In this document: piece by piece, positions 44,961 to 57,300 of the stretch
How positions within the stretch are numbered: position 1 is the stretch's first letter
How the letters are laid out: every line of letters starts with the position of its first letter
Source: Larus michahellis
Lineage: Eukaryota; Chordata; Aves; Charadriiformes; Laridae
Length of the DNA stretch: 64,000 bases
Assembly: GCF_964199755.1 (NCBI RefSeq)
Contig: NC_133896.1
Location: 91,682,215-91,746,214 of the forward strand
Reading direction: 5' to 3'
The notes under the pieces: generated by a model
The model's input: the letters and a program-made list of their open reading frames with translations, nothing else
What the model was told of the DNA's origin: nothing
Databases searched by the model: none
Program-made: the position numbers and the translations under genes

Positions 44961-47650
44961 ACCGGTAAGAGAGCGCACTCGGTCACCAGGAGCCGCCTCC
45001 TCCCTTCTGCTCCCACCAAACAGACCATCCATCTCCCTGTGTCCTTAAGCCAGTGCTAAATATTTGAGAGGCAGATGCAGGGAAACCTTCAGGAGACAGG
45101 GCAAAGCCTCCCCTGGAACGTTTTCTCCTTATCCGAAGGGGCTGGTGCTCCACTTGCACCTCGGGGCAGGAGGGCTTAGAGTTGTTTTTAACACGTGCAC
45201 GAGTGCTACGGTAATTCTGGATGTTCTCGTCACCCGTATCAGGGTCTACAGCTCTTGAATCCAAATGACATTTCGGTATCTATTGAATTCATCACAACAC
45301 GAATATAACTGCACGTTGCAGAAAGAATTTTCTTGCAAAACAAACTCCTTTCCCCGGCAGTGGCAGAGCCTGCCACCGGCAGAGGAGGCAGACAAAAACC
45401 CAGCCCCGTTCCACCCTGCACCGGCAGGAACGCTCGCAGAAAGCTGGAGCAGCTCCGAAGAGAAACACCCAGGAGGTGGGTGGCCGAGGAACCAGCAGAG
45501 AAAGTAGGTGGGTTTTTTTTCTGAGTATTGCAGCTAAACGGTGACTAGTACTAGGAAAAGGGATGAGGAAAGATGAGTCCTGCAGGCGGGAACACAGACA
45601 GACACCCACGGGGAGGATGGCAGAGAGGGAAAGGGCTCACAGAAGGAAAATGAGTAGCTATTCCAGGGTGCGGTAGAAAGGATGTCAGGGATCTGGGAGC
45701 TGCATTTGAAGCTGCTGACATGGACCATGCGACCCTTCTGGCAGCTGTAGCTTGCTTGCACTGTGCCATAGTCCTCCAGAGCCAGGGCTGCATCCCAGGT
45801 AGCCTGGTCCAGCCGTGGCAAGAGGCCTTTGCGAGAAGGTGCGTCCCTGCGGGAAGCAGACCGGGACACCCACCCATCTGTGTCGGGCCACCCAACAGAC
45901 CAGACCGTCAGGCACCCACCTTCCACAGAAAGCCTTTGCGGGGAAGTGAGTGGATGCCCCGTTAGAGCAACAGTGAGGCATCCCCGTGTGAAGCTCTGGG
46001 GGACCACACGGCCTCATGCAGAGATGCTTTCATACACACTAGCCATGCTGTTCATCAAAAAAATGAACAAGTGAACAAAACCCAAGCCCTTAAATGTCTC
46101 ACTTTGGGGGACAGAGGCAAGGGTGGCCTCAGCAACCCCCATAAACAAAATGTTGTCTCCCTTTGAGGGGAGCTCTGCCAAGGGTCGTTAAGCACGAAGA
46201 CCACCTCTACCTCCACAGGTCCTCCAGCACTAACCACTGGAGGACAGGGAGAACCTCGGACGAGTCCCGCAGGGCGCTTTCCCGGCTGTTACGCTTCTCC
46301 CCACTCACCAGGTACAGATGGGCACCACGGCGGACACTGGGCTGCTGGCACCACGGTGTCTAACAAACACCCCCACCACCTTCAAAAAGGGGAGCAGCAA
46401 GCTCCCCAGACGAAATTGTGCCCCCAGTAAACGCAGTAAAAAGAATTACCATCATTAAGCCCAATTCCTAGTAAGAATCCATGGTTACCTCTTGGCACAG
46501 GGCAGCTGGAGACGGCTGGCAAAAGTCAGACAGAGCCATTCAGGTCCTGTCCTACCTCCTCCCTCTTCTGACTCCAGTTGTGAAAGCCCCACGTGTAACA
46601 CCCAAAGAGGGGTTGCAATGCATCACTGCGCAAGAGTCGTTATGCTTTCCTCAAGCTGGGATGAAGACTTCTCCATACCCTTTCTTCTACAGCCCCCTCA
46701 AACCTCATTCCTTCGCCAGGGCTTAGGATGTCCTGTGTCCGGGTATTCCTATTCTATTCAGGGTCTGTTTTCTCAGCCTTTTCTTTGGGAACAAGCAGGG
46801 TTAAACCACAAAGATATTTAAAATTAAAATGAAAACGTTTAATAATAATAATGCTCAGTACTTATCTCACTCTTACCATCTTCAAAGTGATTTACAAATG
46901 CTAACTAATTAATTAATCTTCACATCCTCCCTGACTGAAATTCAGAGTCACGGCTGAAGTGAGCAGGAAAATGAAAAGCGTGGTTTTCAGGTGAAGGGCA
47001 AAGGCAAACCTGTGCTCCTGCCCGCTGCTCGCCATCCGGCAAGGCAATTTGCAGCGATATTTTCATTCTGCACCGCGCCCCTCTCATTTATTTTTCAGTC
47101 ATACCAAAGGTCTGAAGTAATTTTATCTGCTGTCTTCTGCTTCCTTTTTCTTAATGGAGGTCTTAAAAGGTGTTCCCTTTGGAAAGTAAACAAAACAGAA
47201 GACTTCCAGAGCTGCGCAGAGGCCCCTGGATCAAATACATTTAATCCCAAGCTCTCCTGAAATTCACAACACAACCAGCCTCGAGAGGGGCAAGTAAGAA
47301 AAGGGGAGGGAAGCCTATGGCAAGTGCCGCTACCGGAGAGTTGAGCTGAGCCTCGGCAAGAGGGGCCAGCCCCATGCCGCAAAACGAAGCTATGGCAGAA
47401 GGACGCAGGGAGACTCGCCCCAGCTGCGATTTGGCCATGAAGATCTGAGGTTGGGGCTTCAGCACGGCCTAGGGCTGGTGTGGTGAGCACCCCCCCCACC
47501 CGCCAAACGCCACGTTGGTCCACGCCGTGGTTGCTGTCACCCGTGCGTGGGTTTTTGCGCTGACAGGACGGATGCCAGCATGTGTGTGGGGAGCTCAGGC
47601 GCTGCCCTGCCTTGCCCTGGGCCGTGCAGGGTGCTCACACCAGGCTGTCA
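44960..47650. other. Intergenic, no gene recognised
   Basis: Overlapping open frames on the minus strand at 45534-46017 have no domain or splice support. Nothing else seen. Confidence 0.45.
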
Positions 47651-47655
47651 CATAC

Positions 47656-48063
47656 AATCATAGAATGGTTCGGGTTGGAAGGGACCTTAAAGACCACCTA
47701 CTTCCAACCCCCCTGCCCTGGGCAGGGACACCTCCCACTAGACCAGGCTGCTCAAAGCCCCATCCAGCCTGGCCTTGAACACTTCCAGGGCATCCACAGC
47801 TTCCCTGGGCAACCTGTTCCAGTGCCTCATCACCCTCACAGTAAAGAATTTCTTCCTGATATCTAATCTAAATCTCCCCTCTTTCAGTTTAAAAACCGTT
47901 ACCCCTCATCCTGTCACCACATTCCCTGACAAAGAGTCCCTCCCCATGTCTCCTGTAGGCCCCCTTCAGGTACTGGAAGGCCACTATAAGGTCTCCCCAG
48001 AGCCTTCTCTTCTCCAGGCTGAACAAACCCAGCTCTCCCAGCCTGTCTTCATAGGAGAGGTGT
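47656..48063 (-). mobile_element. CR1 LINE 3' fragment, well preserved
   Basis: Starts AATCATAGAATGGTTCGGGT on the plus strand, the reverse complement of the CR1 end, and continues through TTGGAAGGGACC, GACACCTCCCACTAG, CCTGGGCAACCTGTTCCAG, CTCACAGTAAAGAATTTC and CTTCTCCAGGCTGAAC. About 408 bp of the 3' part; 5'-truncated, as is usual for CR1. Confidence 0.95.
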
Positions 48064-48069
48064 GACCAG

Positions 48070-50125
48070 CGTGGAGCTCTCAGAGATGCTTCCAACTCTG
48101 CTGCCAGGCCCTGCAGCCTGGATTTAAGCTGTGGGTTCAGGGCGTTTAAAAAGACCCCTTGTGCCCAACAACCACAGCGCGGTTAAAGAGAGCAAAGCTC
48201 AACAGGTCAGAGAGGAGCTGAGACACTTGGAACAAAGAGTTGTTTACGGTTGCTCTTCCTAAGGGCTAGCAGGACTCTTGTGGGGCGCAAATATCCTCCT
48301 CCATTATTAGTAAGTTCAGCTCTCCCTGGATGTGCGGCCACTCCAGCCCAGCTCCCGCTGGAGCTCCGCCAGCTGGTAGGACACGCGCTCTGTCTGGCCA
48401 CTCAGCTCCACCCCGAGCCCGTTGTCCACACTCTGTCGCATCACACCCCAGCAGTTTCACCAGAAGCTCCTCTTTCCAAGGGCACGAGATGCCAGAGATA
48501 TGGCGTGTGCTCAGGGCTGGACAGGTACCACCTCCCCCGTCGGCACCTCGCTCCCAGCCTGGCCTTTCCCAGGGAGCGGGAGAATCTGTTTGCGCACGGA
48601 CATCACGGCTTCTCGCAGACTGTCACCAGCACGGTGACTATCCTCACCGAGAGAGACAGACGAAGGTGATGTGACGCAGAGGGAAGAAGGCTCAAGGCAA
48701 TTTAAAGTAAAGGTGGAAGCGTTGTCACAACCCCTCCCTGCAACTCATGGAAAACAGGGACTCATCAAGCCAAATCCCTACTGCTGCAAATTAGTCGGAC
48801 ATCTCTAGGTGGGCTGAGACAACCCCCGCTCAGCTACCCCCTTGTGCGCCCCTGCAGACGGATTTGCATCTCTCGCCCGGACAACTTCACGCCAAACCTC
48901 TCCTACTTGGCACTCCTGTGCCAGATGCCTGTGGCTAAGGGGCTCCACGCCTCGGGGAAGGTATGGGGGCTGCCCAAGCTCTTGGAGACCTCCGCCAGTG
49001 AAGAGCATGGCACATCCCTGCCACCGGCACAGCCAGCTGGTATGCCCAGCTGCAAGCTGCTTAATTTTGAGTTTACGGGTTGAGGCGACAGGGGCTCCCC
49101 ACTGAAAGCGAGCGCTGTATTACAGCAGCCCAGAATTACACCGATATTGTGCACGCCGGCATTTTGTAGTGTTTGATGCGGCATCCCATCTTGCTACCGG
49201 TAAAACAAAGCTGGTCTCACTCCCCCTCCCCACCCCCTTAAACAAGGGTCCGTCCCACCTCCACTGCCTCAGCTCCGGCCCTCGCTTCTCTGCACAGGGA
49301 GCTGACCCAGAAGAAAGCTCACCCAGGCCAGTGACCCGAAGAAGCCTCCACGCAGGCAAAAGATCAGGGCTCTCCCTTGATCGGATTAATTTTTCCGTGG
49401 TTTGCTCACGTGCAGGCGGACAGGTTCAGGGAATCACATTTTAGCATCGGCACCAGGAAAGAGGTAGAACCAAGCAGGGGTGGGAATCGCAGCGTCAATT
49501 TACATCAGCGTCCATCATCGTGAACACCAGTGCGACACTCGCATCTGACGGACTCGGCTCCAAGCCAGTCTCAAGGATGCATCCTCTGAAGAATCTGACG
49601 GGTTTTTCTGGGCTTCTCACAGAAGCCAAATTCTTTCCACCCCCCCCCCCCAGCAACCGGACTCCAACATCACCCAAGAATGGCTTAAGCGAGATCTATA
49701 CCACGAAAACTCACCCAGATGGGCCTCGACTCTGTCACCTCCCAGCTCTGTCAGGAAAGTCCCCACATCACTTTCCGTTTTGTCCAGGATCACGCAGCAC
49801 ATAGTACTGACACAAATAGGAACTTTTTCCTTAAGTCTCTGCACCTTCCTCTGAGACTACCTGAAAAGCACTCCTTTTGAACGTTCCAGATGCAAACCAG
49901 TCACATAAGAAACTAATTTAAATAAGATTTGTGATTCACTCCTGCTTTACAGGCTCTCATCCCAATAGAGCTACCGTGGCACTGCCCTTTGGAAAGGGAA
50001 ATGAGTACTTTGAGGGTATTCCACCCAGAAATGGGACCAAGGCTCTCAATATCACGACTTATTTTGGAACACCCAGAATCAGTATGCGAGACAAAGAGAC
50101 ACCGCCACAGCGGCCCAAGCTTGTA
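48070..50125. other. Intergenic between CR1 and COPS7A 3' end
   Basis: No gene seen. A poly-C run (12 C) at 49640-49651. Confidence 0.45.
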
Positions 50126-50129
50126 TCGA

Positions 50130-50708
50130 TATGTCCATAGATCTATATTTTTATTGTTTTATATATATTTATAATATATTTATATATTTTTAAAAGAATC
50201 CCTTCAAAAACTACCCTCCCACCTAGCAAAACAAAGATTAAACAATCAAAGATGGCAGCTGCATCCTGGAGGAAAGTATCCCAGGGGTCTCATAGAGCCA
50301 AAAGTGATTGCTGAGCACCAGCGCGCTCTTTTCCAAGCTTCTGTGATGCCCTGTGGGCGCAAAGGTGACTGACAACAGTTTTATGGCTCTTTAAATTGAC
50401 CTGTCAAAAGACAGGGAGAGAGAAAGAGAGAAGAAACACATGGCCGTGGCGACGGGGGCTTGAGTGGTAGGGGAAACAGCAACGCGTACAACTGGAAGCT
50501 TAGAGTGTGAAATGGTGTGATGAAAAGGAGGGAGACACTGCCTGGGAAGTTGGTAAAGACGACAGGAAAGAAAACAAACATGCAGGAGAATTAGCTGGCA
50601 AGATGGATCTCAGAGAAGAGTTCAGAAGCATCACACTTGGGACCCTTGCTACCCCTCCATCCCCCAGATCTCTTCCTCTCACCCTCCCAGTTGTGAAGGG
50701 AGATCCAA
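50130..50708 (-). other. COPS7A: COPS7A 3' UTR
   Basis: About 580 nt from the stop to the AATAAA at 50150. The distal end is nearly pure A/T. Extent inferred. Confidence 0.55.
50150..50155 (-). terminator. Likely COPS7A polyadenylation signal AATAAA
   Basis: On the minus strand AATAAA lies about 555 nt after the COPS7A stop, next to a TA-rich block at 50158-50192. Cleavage near 50130 is inferred. Confidence 0.55.
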
Positions 50709-50748
50709 CTAGTTCGATTTAGACCAAATCTTCGCACTGCCCCGGAGC
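50709..50748 (-). CDS. COPS7A: COPS7A coding exon 7 with stop
   Basis: Only 40 coding nt: [12 protein letters not shown] and TAG. The acceptor is CTCTCCACAG. Too short to be seen as an open frame on its own, but it matches the human C-terminus exactly. Confidence 0.97.
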
Positions 50749-53532
50749 CTGTGGAGAGAGGGAGAAAAACAAAAAAAAAAAAACAAAAAAAAAAAAAGGA
50801 AAAAGGAGTAATTCAGAGAGGATGCGCAGGCTCATCCCTGACTTCCTTTTCTAAATTGCAGCAGCACACAAAGAAGAGCTGCTGATGTTCTTCATAAGAG
50901 GAGAACACAACTTAGGAACTGCTTCAGATCAAGAGCAACAGAGACTTTCCCTCAAGTTAGCAGGAGAACAGCTCAGCTGGGACCACATCTCTGACCATCC
51001 CCTGTCCAGGGAGCAGACCCCTGCCATCAGTAGCCTCACTGCTCCGAAACAGGGCTCCCCTTAGCTCACACACACACACACGCACGCGCAGTGGCTCTGT
51101 TCGTTTGCCCCCAACTCCTCACCCTTTGGCTTTGGAAGTTTTCTTGCTCGCCTGGCGCTGGTTGGTGCCAGGGGCTGGCTCCCTGAGCTCTGTTAGGTGC
51201 TGTTCCGGGTCTTGGGATGTGGCTGCTGCAGCGGCTGCCGTTGTCACTTTAATGGTCTTCTTCAGGTTTGCCACCTGCAACAGGAGAAAAGCAAGAACCA
51301 AGGAATTTCCCAAGGTTTTTAGTTTGTTTTGTTGGTTTTTGGGTTTTTTCTGTTTTGTTTTAGTTTGTTTTCTTAGAGGGTTTTTTGGGTTTAGGTATTT
51401 ATTTTTTTTTTTAAAGCAAGCCCTGGAGTTAAGAGCTGCAAGCTCAGCTCAAACAAAAGAGCTAACAGCTGTGCAGACCCCTGCACTGTAGAGGAGTTAA
51501 GCTGACTTCGGACTCTTCTTCAGGCACAACCCCCTGGTGGGGTACGGCCTTGGGAAAAGGTAATGCCTTACTTGAGCAACAACCGTAAGAACCATGGGGT
51601 ACTGGTTCTAGTTATTTTAAAGCGAGGGGCACTGGCTACTCCCTCCTTGTCCCACCTACCTCGCTCTCTATTTGCTGCTTAAGTGCCAGCTGTTGCTCTT
51701 TATGTTGGTTGGCCCGGCTGACCTGTTCTTCGATACCCGACAAGACAACCTCGCAGCCCTGGCACCTGGAGAGAAGACACAGAACCGAAAAGGCCAGGTA
51801 ACTTACACAGCATAGAAAGAAACGTGAAAGATGACAGATTTCAACTCTAGAGGCCAAAAAGACTGGAAGGTGACAGCTACACCAGGCAGGGAAGACACAG
51901 GAGCCCAATATAATAATGTAGTGACGTTATTACCTGGGAGGGGGACAAATTACAAAGTGACGTGAGGTTAGGAACTACAGATATATACTCAGAAAGCCTC
52001 CTGCCAGCAGCTAGGACTGTGCAAAGGTCGCTGCGGTCTCATCACCCCTCCAGCAACAAAAAGGGCAATTTGGAAAATTACTTTTGGAAAATTATTTTCC
52101 ATTGGGAGCATGGGAAAGGGAATCGAGTAGACCACCTCACAACACTACCCCCCAGTGACACACAGAAGATCTGGGGAAGCCACCGGCCACTCCTGAAACC
52201 ATTTTTGGGTGTTAGTATTGGGGGCTTCCTCCTCACCACTCCTGCAATGTGCGGGTGATGGTGCTTAGCTCCTCCCTCCGGATGTCCCTCCCAATGCTGT
52301 AATCCACCTCCAGGCGCTGGTTCCGCTGATCCAAGCTCCCTCGCAGGACATCTGCATATACAGCCTCAATCACGAGGTCCTCCAGTTGCCGGACGTTCTT
52401 CAGCTGTAACTGCTCCAGCAGCACTGAGTAGGGGATGCACTGTGGAAACATGACGGTAACTAGCATGAGGTAATCCAAGTGGAAGGAGAATTTGGGGGAA
52501 AAAAGGGCCACTACCTTGATCTTGGCAGCCAGAGTGACGACTGACAGGTGCCTCAGTTTGTTCTTCTGAGCCTCTGTCAAGGGAGGGAGGTTTGCTGCTT
52601 CAGCTATTGTCAGGGGAAAGAAAAGGGTATAAGAATTTATGCTTCATTTTCCATTTCCCAGCCCCGCACAGAAGCATCTGCGCCATACCCGTTTCCTAAA
52701 GCATCTGCACACCAATCCCCCAAGCGGTGCTTCGTCTTGCCAAGCCATCCCCATTAATTCTCAGCTCAAAAGACCTTTTCTGAGCAGCTTTTCCTCCCCT
52801 CAGCCTCAAGTCATTCTCTTTAGCTGTCCCATGCCTTATTTATGGAAGGCTGCACATCCCAGTGGATGCCTAAGTCTTTCCCCTCGCCCCTCAAAAATGT
52901 CTCTGTCAAGATGTTCTTGGAAAACCTCCACGCAGACGGCAAATGGCAGCATTAATTATTGTCAGGTACTCCAGTGGTCTCAGGCCCAAACCGCAATCAA
53001 GCGCCTGGTGACGGGAGTCCCAGCCCTTGCTGCAAAAAGGGGGCGGTTTGGGCGAGGGTCTACAAGGGCTCGGGGGGACCGAGGGACCACCACCCCCACC
53101 ACGCTCCCCACCGGCAGGGGAAGGGCCCCCCGCACCGCCCCTCGCCCCCGCCGCCCCGGGGCTCGGCCTCACCCAGGTAATCGGCGTAGGTGCCGTAGGC
53201 GAAGATGGTCAGTAGTCGGAAGACGGGGGAGAACTCGCTGTCGGCCAGCTGCGGGGACACGGGGTCAGGCTCCACCGCCCTCCGGCCCGGCCGGCGGGCA
53301 GGGCCCGGCGGGCCTGCAGCCCGGGGCGGGCCGCGGGGGCCGGAGCAGGGCTGGGGCGGGCCGGTCTCACCTCCCGGACGGCGGGCATGTCCAGCAGCTC
53401 CCCGAAGACGTAGATGCCCGGGGCCTCCAGCACCTGGTGGATGAGGCTGGCGAGGGCGGCTCCGCGGGCCGCCTTGGCCAGCAGCAGGAACTGCTCCTGG
53501 CTCTGCCCCGTCACCTTCCCCTCGGCCGCCAT
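50709..53532 (-). CDS. COPS7A: COPS7A, COP9 signalosome subunit 7a, complete
   Basis: CSN7A is a PCI-domain subunit of the COP9 signalosome, which removes NEDD8 from cullin-RING ligases (known). The seven exons on the minus strand are 53371-53532, 53173-53248, 52515-52603, 52237-52439, 51660-51765, 51123-51274 and 50709-50748. They total 828 nt and 275 aa, equal to my recollection of human length. Landmarks: [10 protein letters not shown] start; [75 protein letters not shown] and the winged-helix part VDYSIGRDI; a coiled coil with [11 protein letters not shown] and [14 protein letters not shown]; an alanine run TTAAAAAAT; and the C-terminus KIWSKSN. The last two segments identify 7a rather than 7b. 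The PCI domain spans roughly residues 1-160. Confidence 0.98.
50768..50799. repeat. A-rich tract in COPS7A intron 6
   Basis: Two A runs split by single C residues, 20 bp from the last exon; on the transcript strand it is a U-rich tract just upstream of the acceptor, so it may also serve as an extended pyrimidine tract. Confidence 0.8.
51067..51090. repeat. (CA)n / (CG) microsatellite
   Basis: Seven CA units followed by CGCACGCGCA, in COPS7A intron 6, 33 bp from the donor of exon 6. Confidence 0.85.
51123..51274 (-). CDS. COPS7A: COPS7A coding exon 6
   Basis: Encodes [36 protein letters not shown] and KKTSKAK. The donor GTGAGG follows AAAGG; reading through it gives an immediate in-frame TGA. 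Confidence 0.96.
51660..51765 (-). CDS. COPS7A: COPS7A coding exon 5
   Basis: Encodes [19 protein letters not shown], then [15 protein letters not shown], the start of the coiled coil. The donor is GTAGGT. Confidence 0.97.
52237..52439 (-). CDS. COPS7A: COPS7A coding exon 4
   Basis: Encodes [45 protein letters not shown] and TRTLQE. The exon ends two bases into a Trp codon. Confidence 0.97.
52515..52603 (-). CDS. COPS7A: COPS7A coding exon 3
   Basis: Encodes [16 protein letters not shown] and [13 protein letters not shown]. The acceptor is GACAATAG and the donor GTAGTG. Confidence 0.96.
53173..53248 (-). CDS. COPS7A: COPS7A coding exon 2
   Basis: Encodes [19 protein letters not shown] and TYADYL, phase 1 out. 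The intron before it is only 122 nt. Confidence 0.97.
53371..53532 (-). CDS. COPS7A: COPS7A coding exon 1
   Basis: Codons 1-54, from [14 protein letters not shown] to MPAVRE. The ATG lies in a strong Kozak context (CGCCATGG) and the donor is GTGAGA. The frame stays open upstream of the ATG because of GC content. Confidence 0.97.
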
Positions 53533-54399
53533 GGCGCTGGCGCTGCCGCTGCCGCCGCCGCCCCCCCCGCGCGGGGCTCGGGCCCCGCCGCCGCTCGTCC
53601 CCGCGCAGGCCCCGGCTCCGGCCCCGCCGCCGGGCGCCACCCCCGCCCCGCCACAACTCCTCTATGGCACCGCCGTCCCAGAGCGGCCGCTTCCGGGTGA
53701 TGACACCGCCCGGCCCCGCCGCGCCGCGGCCCCGCGCCCGCCTCCGACTGGTGGAGGCAGCGGCACGGCCCGCCCCCGCCGCTTTCCCATTGGCTGTCCG
53801 GAGGGCCGGGAGGCGGGGCAGGCCCTCCGTGAGGGCGCCCCCCGGCGGCCGGGGTGGGCGCCGCCGGTCCGGAGCGGTGCCTTGTCGCCTCCTCCGGAGG
53901 CCGAGCGCCGCCCCGGGGTGCCGCCCGCGGTAGCCCCGGCCTCTCCCGGCCCCGAGGCCGGGCACGGCCTGGCAGGCGTGGCGCGCGCAGGCCTACGCCG
54001 GGTGCCCGCTGCTGCCCCGCTCCCCTGCGGCCCGGGCGGTGCCGTGGGGCCCGGGGCGCGGCCGGGCCTGGCGTGAGGCGGCGGGGGAGGCCTGGCCGGG
54101 GCGGGCGGGCCCCGGCCGGGGTGGTCGTCCCCCAGGGCACCCCTCGGGGCGGCGGCACCCTCCTTCCACGGGGTCCGGGCAGGGTCGCGGCCCAGGTAGC
54201 CTCCACCCCCCCCCCCGGCAGGGCAGGGTTGGGGTCTCCGGGCCTCAAGCGGCGGCTGGGCCTGCCCCAGCTGGGACTTGGCCACCGCGGGGGCTGCCTG
54301 GGAAGTGGCGGGGCAGCCTCCCCCCAGGGTGACAGTGGCCACCGGTTTGTCACCAGCTCTGGCCGTGAGGGTCACAGGAACCAGCCGGCCATATCTGCG

Positions 54400-57300
54400 T
54401 TTTCCACCACTTTTTCCATGCCCTGTCCCGCTCACCTGCCCACGGTTATCCTCGTCTCCACCACCCACCACCTGCCAGTGACTCCCCTGAGCTGCCCCAT
54501 CATGCTGGAAGGTGGCCCACAAGCCGCAGCTGGCGTAGTGGTCACGGACACCACGTGAATATCCGTATCTTTATGGGTCTTCCCGTACGCTTTGGTGACT
54601 GTCTACCCTTAATCCATCCAATATTCATATTAAAATAGCTCATGAGAAAACAGATCCGCCTCTATATGGCACAGTATTTTTCATATTTCAATGGTGTGCT
54701 CCATAAGCATCACACCAGAGTTAAAAGAGATGCGTAGAATACCTAGCGTATGCCTACACATCGCTCCCGGCTTTGCTCTGCTTTCACACCATTAAGAGCT
54801 CACTATTTCGCACAGTGTTTTGGGGATATCTAAATGTAAAAAAAAATCTTATGTTGCAAAGCGCTGTCCTTATGTATTTCAAACGTACGTTTCTTAAATC
54901 CCTGCATGCATCTCCTCTTCTACTGCATTAATTTTTAGGAAAAAAAAAATGGCTTTACTATCTGCTGAATCATTAACCATCACACTTGTCAAGAAATGCA
55001 TCCCCGATGCAGGCAGAATATGCCCATAAAAAGATAGTTTAAATACTCCACAAGGACAGAAATGTTTATGGTATATTTAAGTATCTCTTCATGGGCAAAT
55101 GAGTTAGTGTAATGCGGTGAGGAGGCATCACCGAGGGCACGCTTCCCCGTGCTAGGTGAAAGAGCTGTTTTTACAATGATGGGACTAAAAAGTGAGGATC
55201 ATTTTGGAAAAAAAAAAAACCTTCATAGCCCTTCTTGGCTTGCACAAATCGTGTGGTAGGCGGAGGTGAGCTGTGAGGGAGATTGGGAGGAGCGCAGTCA
55301 GCGAACGCTCATCTCAATAAGCTGCATTAAGCTGTTTGGCCAAGAGTTTCCAGCCCGGCATCAGCTTCCTCATGGCTGGCTCCTTTCGAAATCGGTGATG
55401 ATTCTCCATGAAAGCAAAGGAGGCACCAAACTGATGGGAGCCCACTTAAGGTCTGTGCAGGCAGCATGGTTTTAGCGTGTTAAAACTTTAGTGCCGTCAG
55501 GGCGAGTTTGCGCTCCAGCACATGATTGCCAGCAAGAGAATCGGTCGTCAGCTTGATCAGTTTAGCACGTATTAAAGGCAGTTGATTTGTGCTTTGCCAG
55601 ACTTCTGTAAGTGTAACATCTTGGAGCAAGCGTAACATCTTGAAATCTTCATCTGGGTAAAGTCTAAGCTTGGGAAGGTTTTACTTGCCAGTATCAACAG
55701 CTCTCTTCTCATCACTTGCTTTGACTCTAGTTCTTCTCACGCAGCTGCTGTGGCTGAGTCGTGGAGAAGGCTCCTTTGGGGTACTCTGCTGCTCCAAACA
55801 CAATTTTAGAGCTAGAAAATACAACCTGTGGCTGCCTTGGGGAGCTAGATCATTGTGTCTCCCAGTGAGAGGTTGCTCCAAGCTCATTTGAACAGCCACA
55901 CGTATTGTCCCTACCCCTTCTCAGGGTCCCTTCAGTCCCTGAGGCTCTTTCAGTGCTTGGTCTCCATGACGGGGCTACTGACAGAAGAAGGGAGAAGTGT
56001 GGACAGTGATGGCCAGTGTGGAAAACTGAACTTCTAATGTTAATAGTCGTGCCACTGGAATTAGGTGGACGTCACTCAAAACTAATTCCAGGCAGAAGGA
56101 GCAAAATGGCTCCGAGTGCCTGGGCCAGGGAGGCAAACAGGTGCCCTGACAGGGGAAGGTACCCAGGCCCTCAGTCCTCTTCTGGTAGAGCACGTTTTCA
56201 TTCACGTGCTCTGATGCCTGCTTCGCTTTGGGATGTCTCCGTCTCACTTGCCTCAAAAATCTGGAGCTGAACAAAGAGGCTTCTCTGGTCAGCTTCTGCT
56301 GGTACATACGCGTGGACACAGTCAATCATCTCTCCCAGAAAACTGCCCCGAACCCACCAGTTCAGGGCATTGTCAGAAGCTGTCCTGCCCCTCAGTCCTT
56401 GGTCAACGAGGTGGTAAGGAGCATTTCCCGCACTCGGTCGGGTAAAATGTGACCGAGACACGTTTTACCCAACAGACACATCTTCAGGACAGGCTGAAGA
56501 TCGTGGTGGCCCAGAGAAGCAGGGAAAGGCTGTCCGTGTGTATGCTCAGAGCCAGCAAGGTCTGGGCTTCTCCATACAGCAGGATTAAAGGAGGGGCAGG
56601 GCTTGTAAGGTTGAGGCAGGGCTGTGAAGGCAGGTTGCAGGGCAGTATTAACGAGAAGACTATCTCCTTCCTACTTTCCCCTCTCTGTTTCTGTATTTGG
56701 GTCTGATTCACCCCGGCCTTACACCTGCTGTATTCACTTACACCAGCGCGGAGCGCATTCAAATCAGGTTCAGGCGTAACCCTGCTGATTTGTAGTGTTT
56801 TATTACTCTCTTCCCCACCCCCTCGCCAGCTCCTTCCATCTCAGTTTTATCTCTCTATCGATCTGTTTCTCTCACACTCTCTGACACGCTTGCTGCCTTT
56901 CATTATTAGTCAGATAAAGCCAGGCAGCCCGAGCAACCCAGCTACATGATGCTCCCTCTGTCCTCCTTCTCCACGCCGACCCCATGGCCCTGTGCCCTGG
57001 GTGCTGGGTCCCCAGATTTTTGTCTGCCCCTTCTCTTTGTCCTGCATAGAGCTGAAACAAGGGCAAAGACCAGAAACTCCTTTGAACAAATCAGATCCTG
57101 AGCTCTCCAAATGAGAAGGTCATCGTCTCTCCTAAAATACGCAAACTCTTGGGAGAGTGCATGGTAACACCCCCATAACTTAGCGAAGTCTCTGCCTCGT
57201 CCCTAGATCAGGGTGCTGGGTGTCAAGATTAAATTCCGGGCTCCTGGAGTCATTGACTCCCGTGCTTTCACTTTGCTCACAAAGCAAACCGCCTGTCTTT

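Larger units (their letters stand above)
53040..54400 (-). promoter_or_regulatory. CpG-island promoter of COPS7A
   Basis: GC-rich, CpG-dense DNA covering exons 1-2 and about 0.85 kb upstream. On the minus strand it has an ETS-type core (TTCC on plus at 53691-53694) next to a TGATGACA CRE-like motif, and a CCAAT box (ATTGG on plus at 53789-53793). These sit 160-260 bp upstream of the ATG, a typical housekeeping arrangement. Confidence 0.7.

Noticed and set aside
53060-53965. Open frame of 301 codons on the minus strand starting upstream of COPS7A
   Set aside because: It includes COPS7A exon 2 in frame but otherwise reads through introns and promoter; the spliced gene model matches the known protein.
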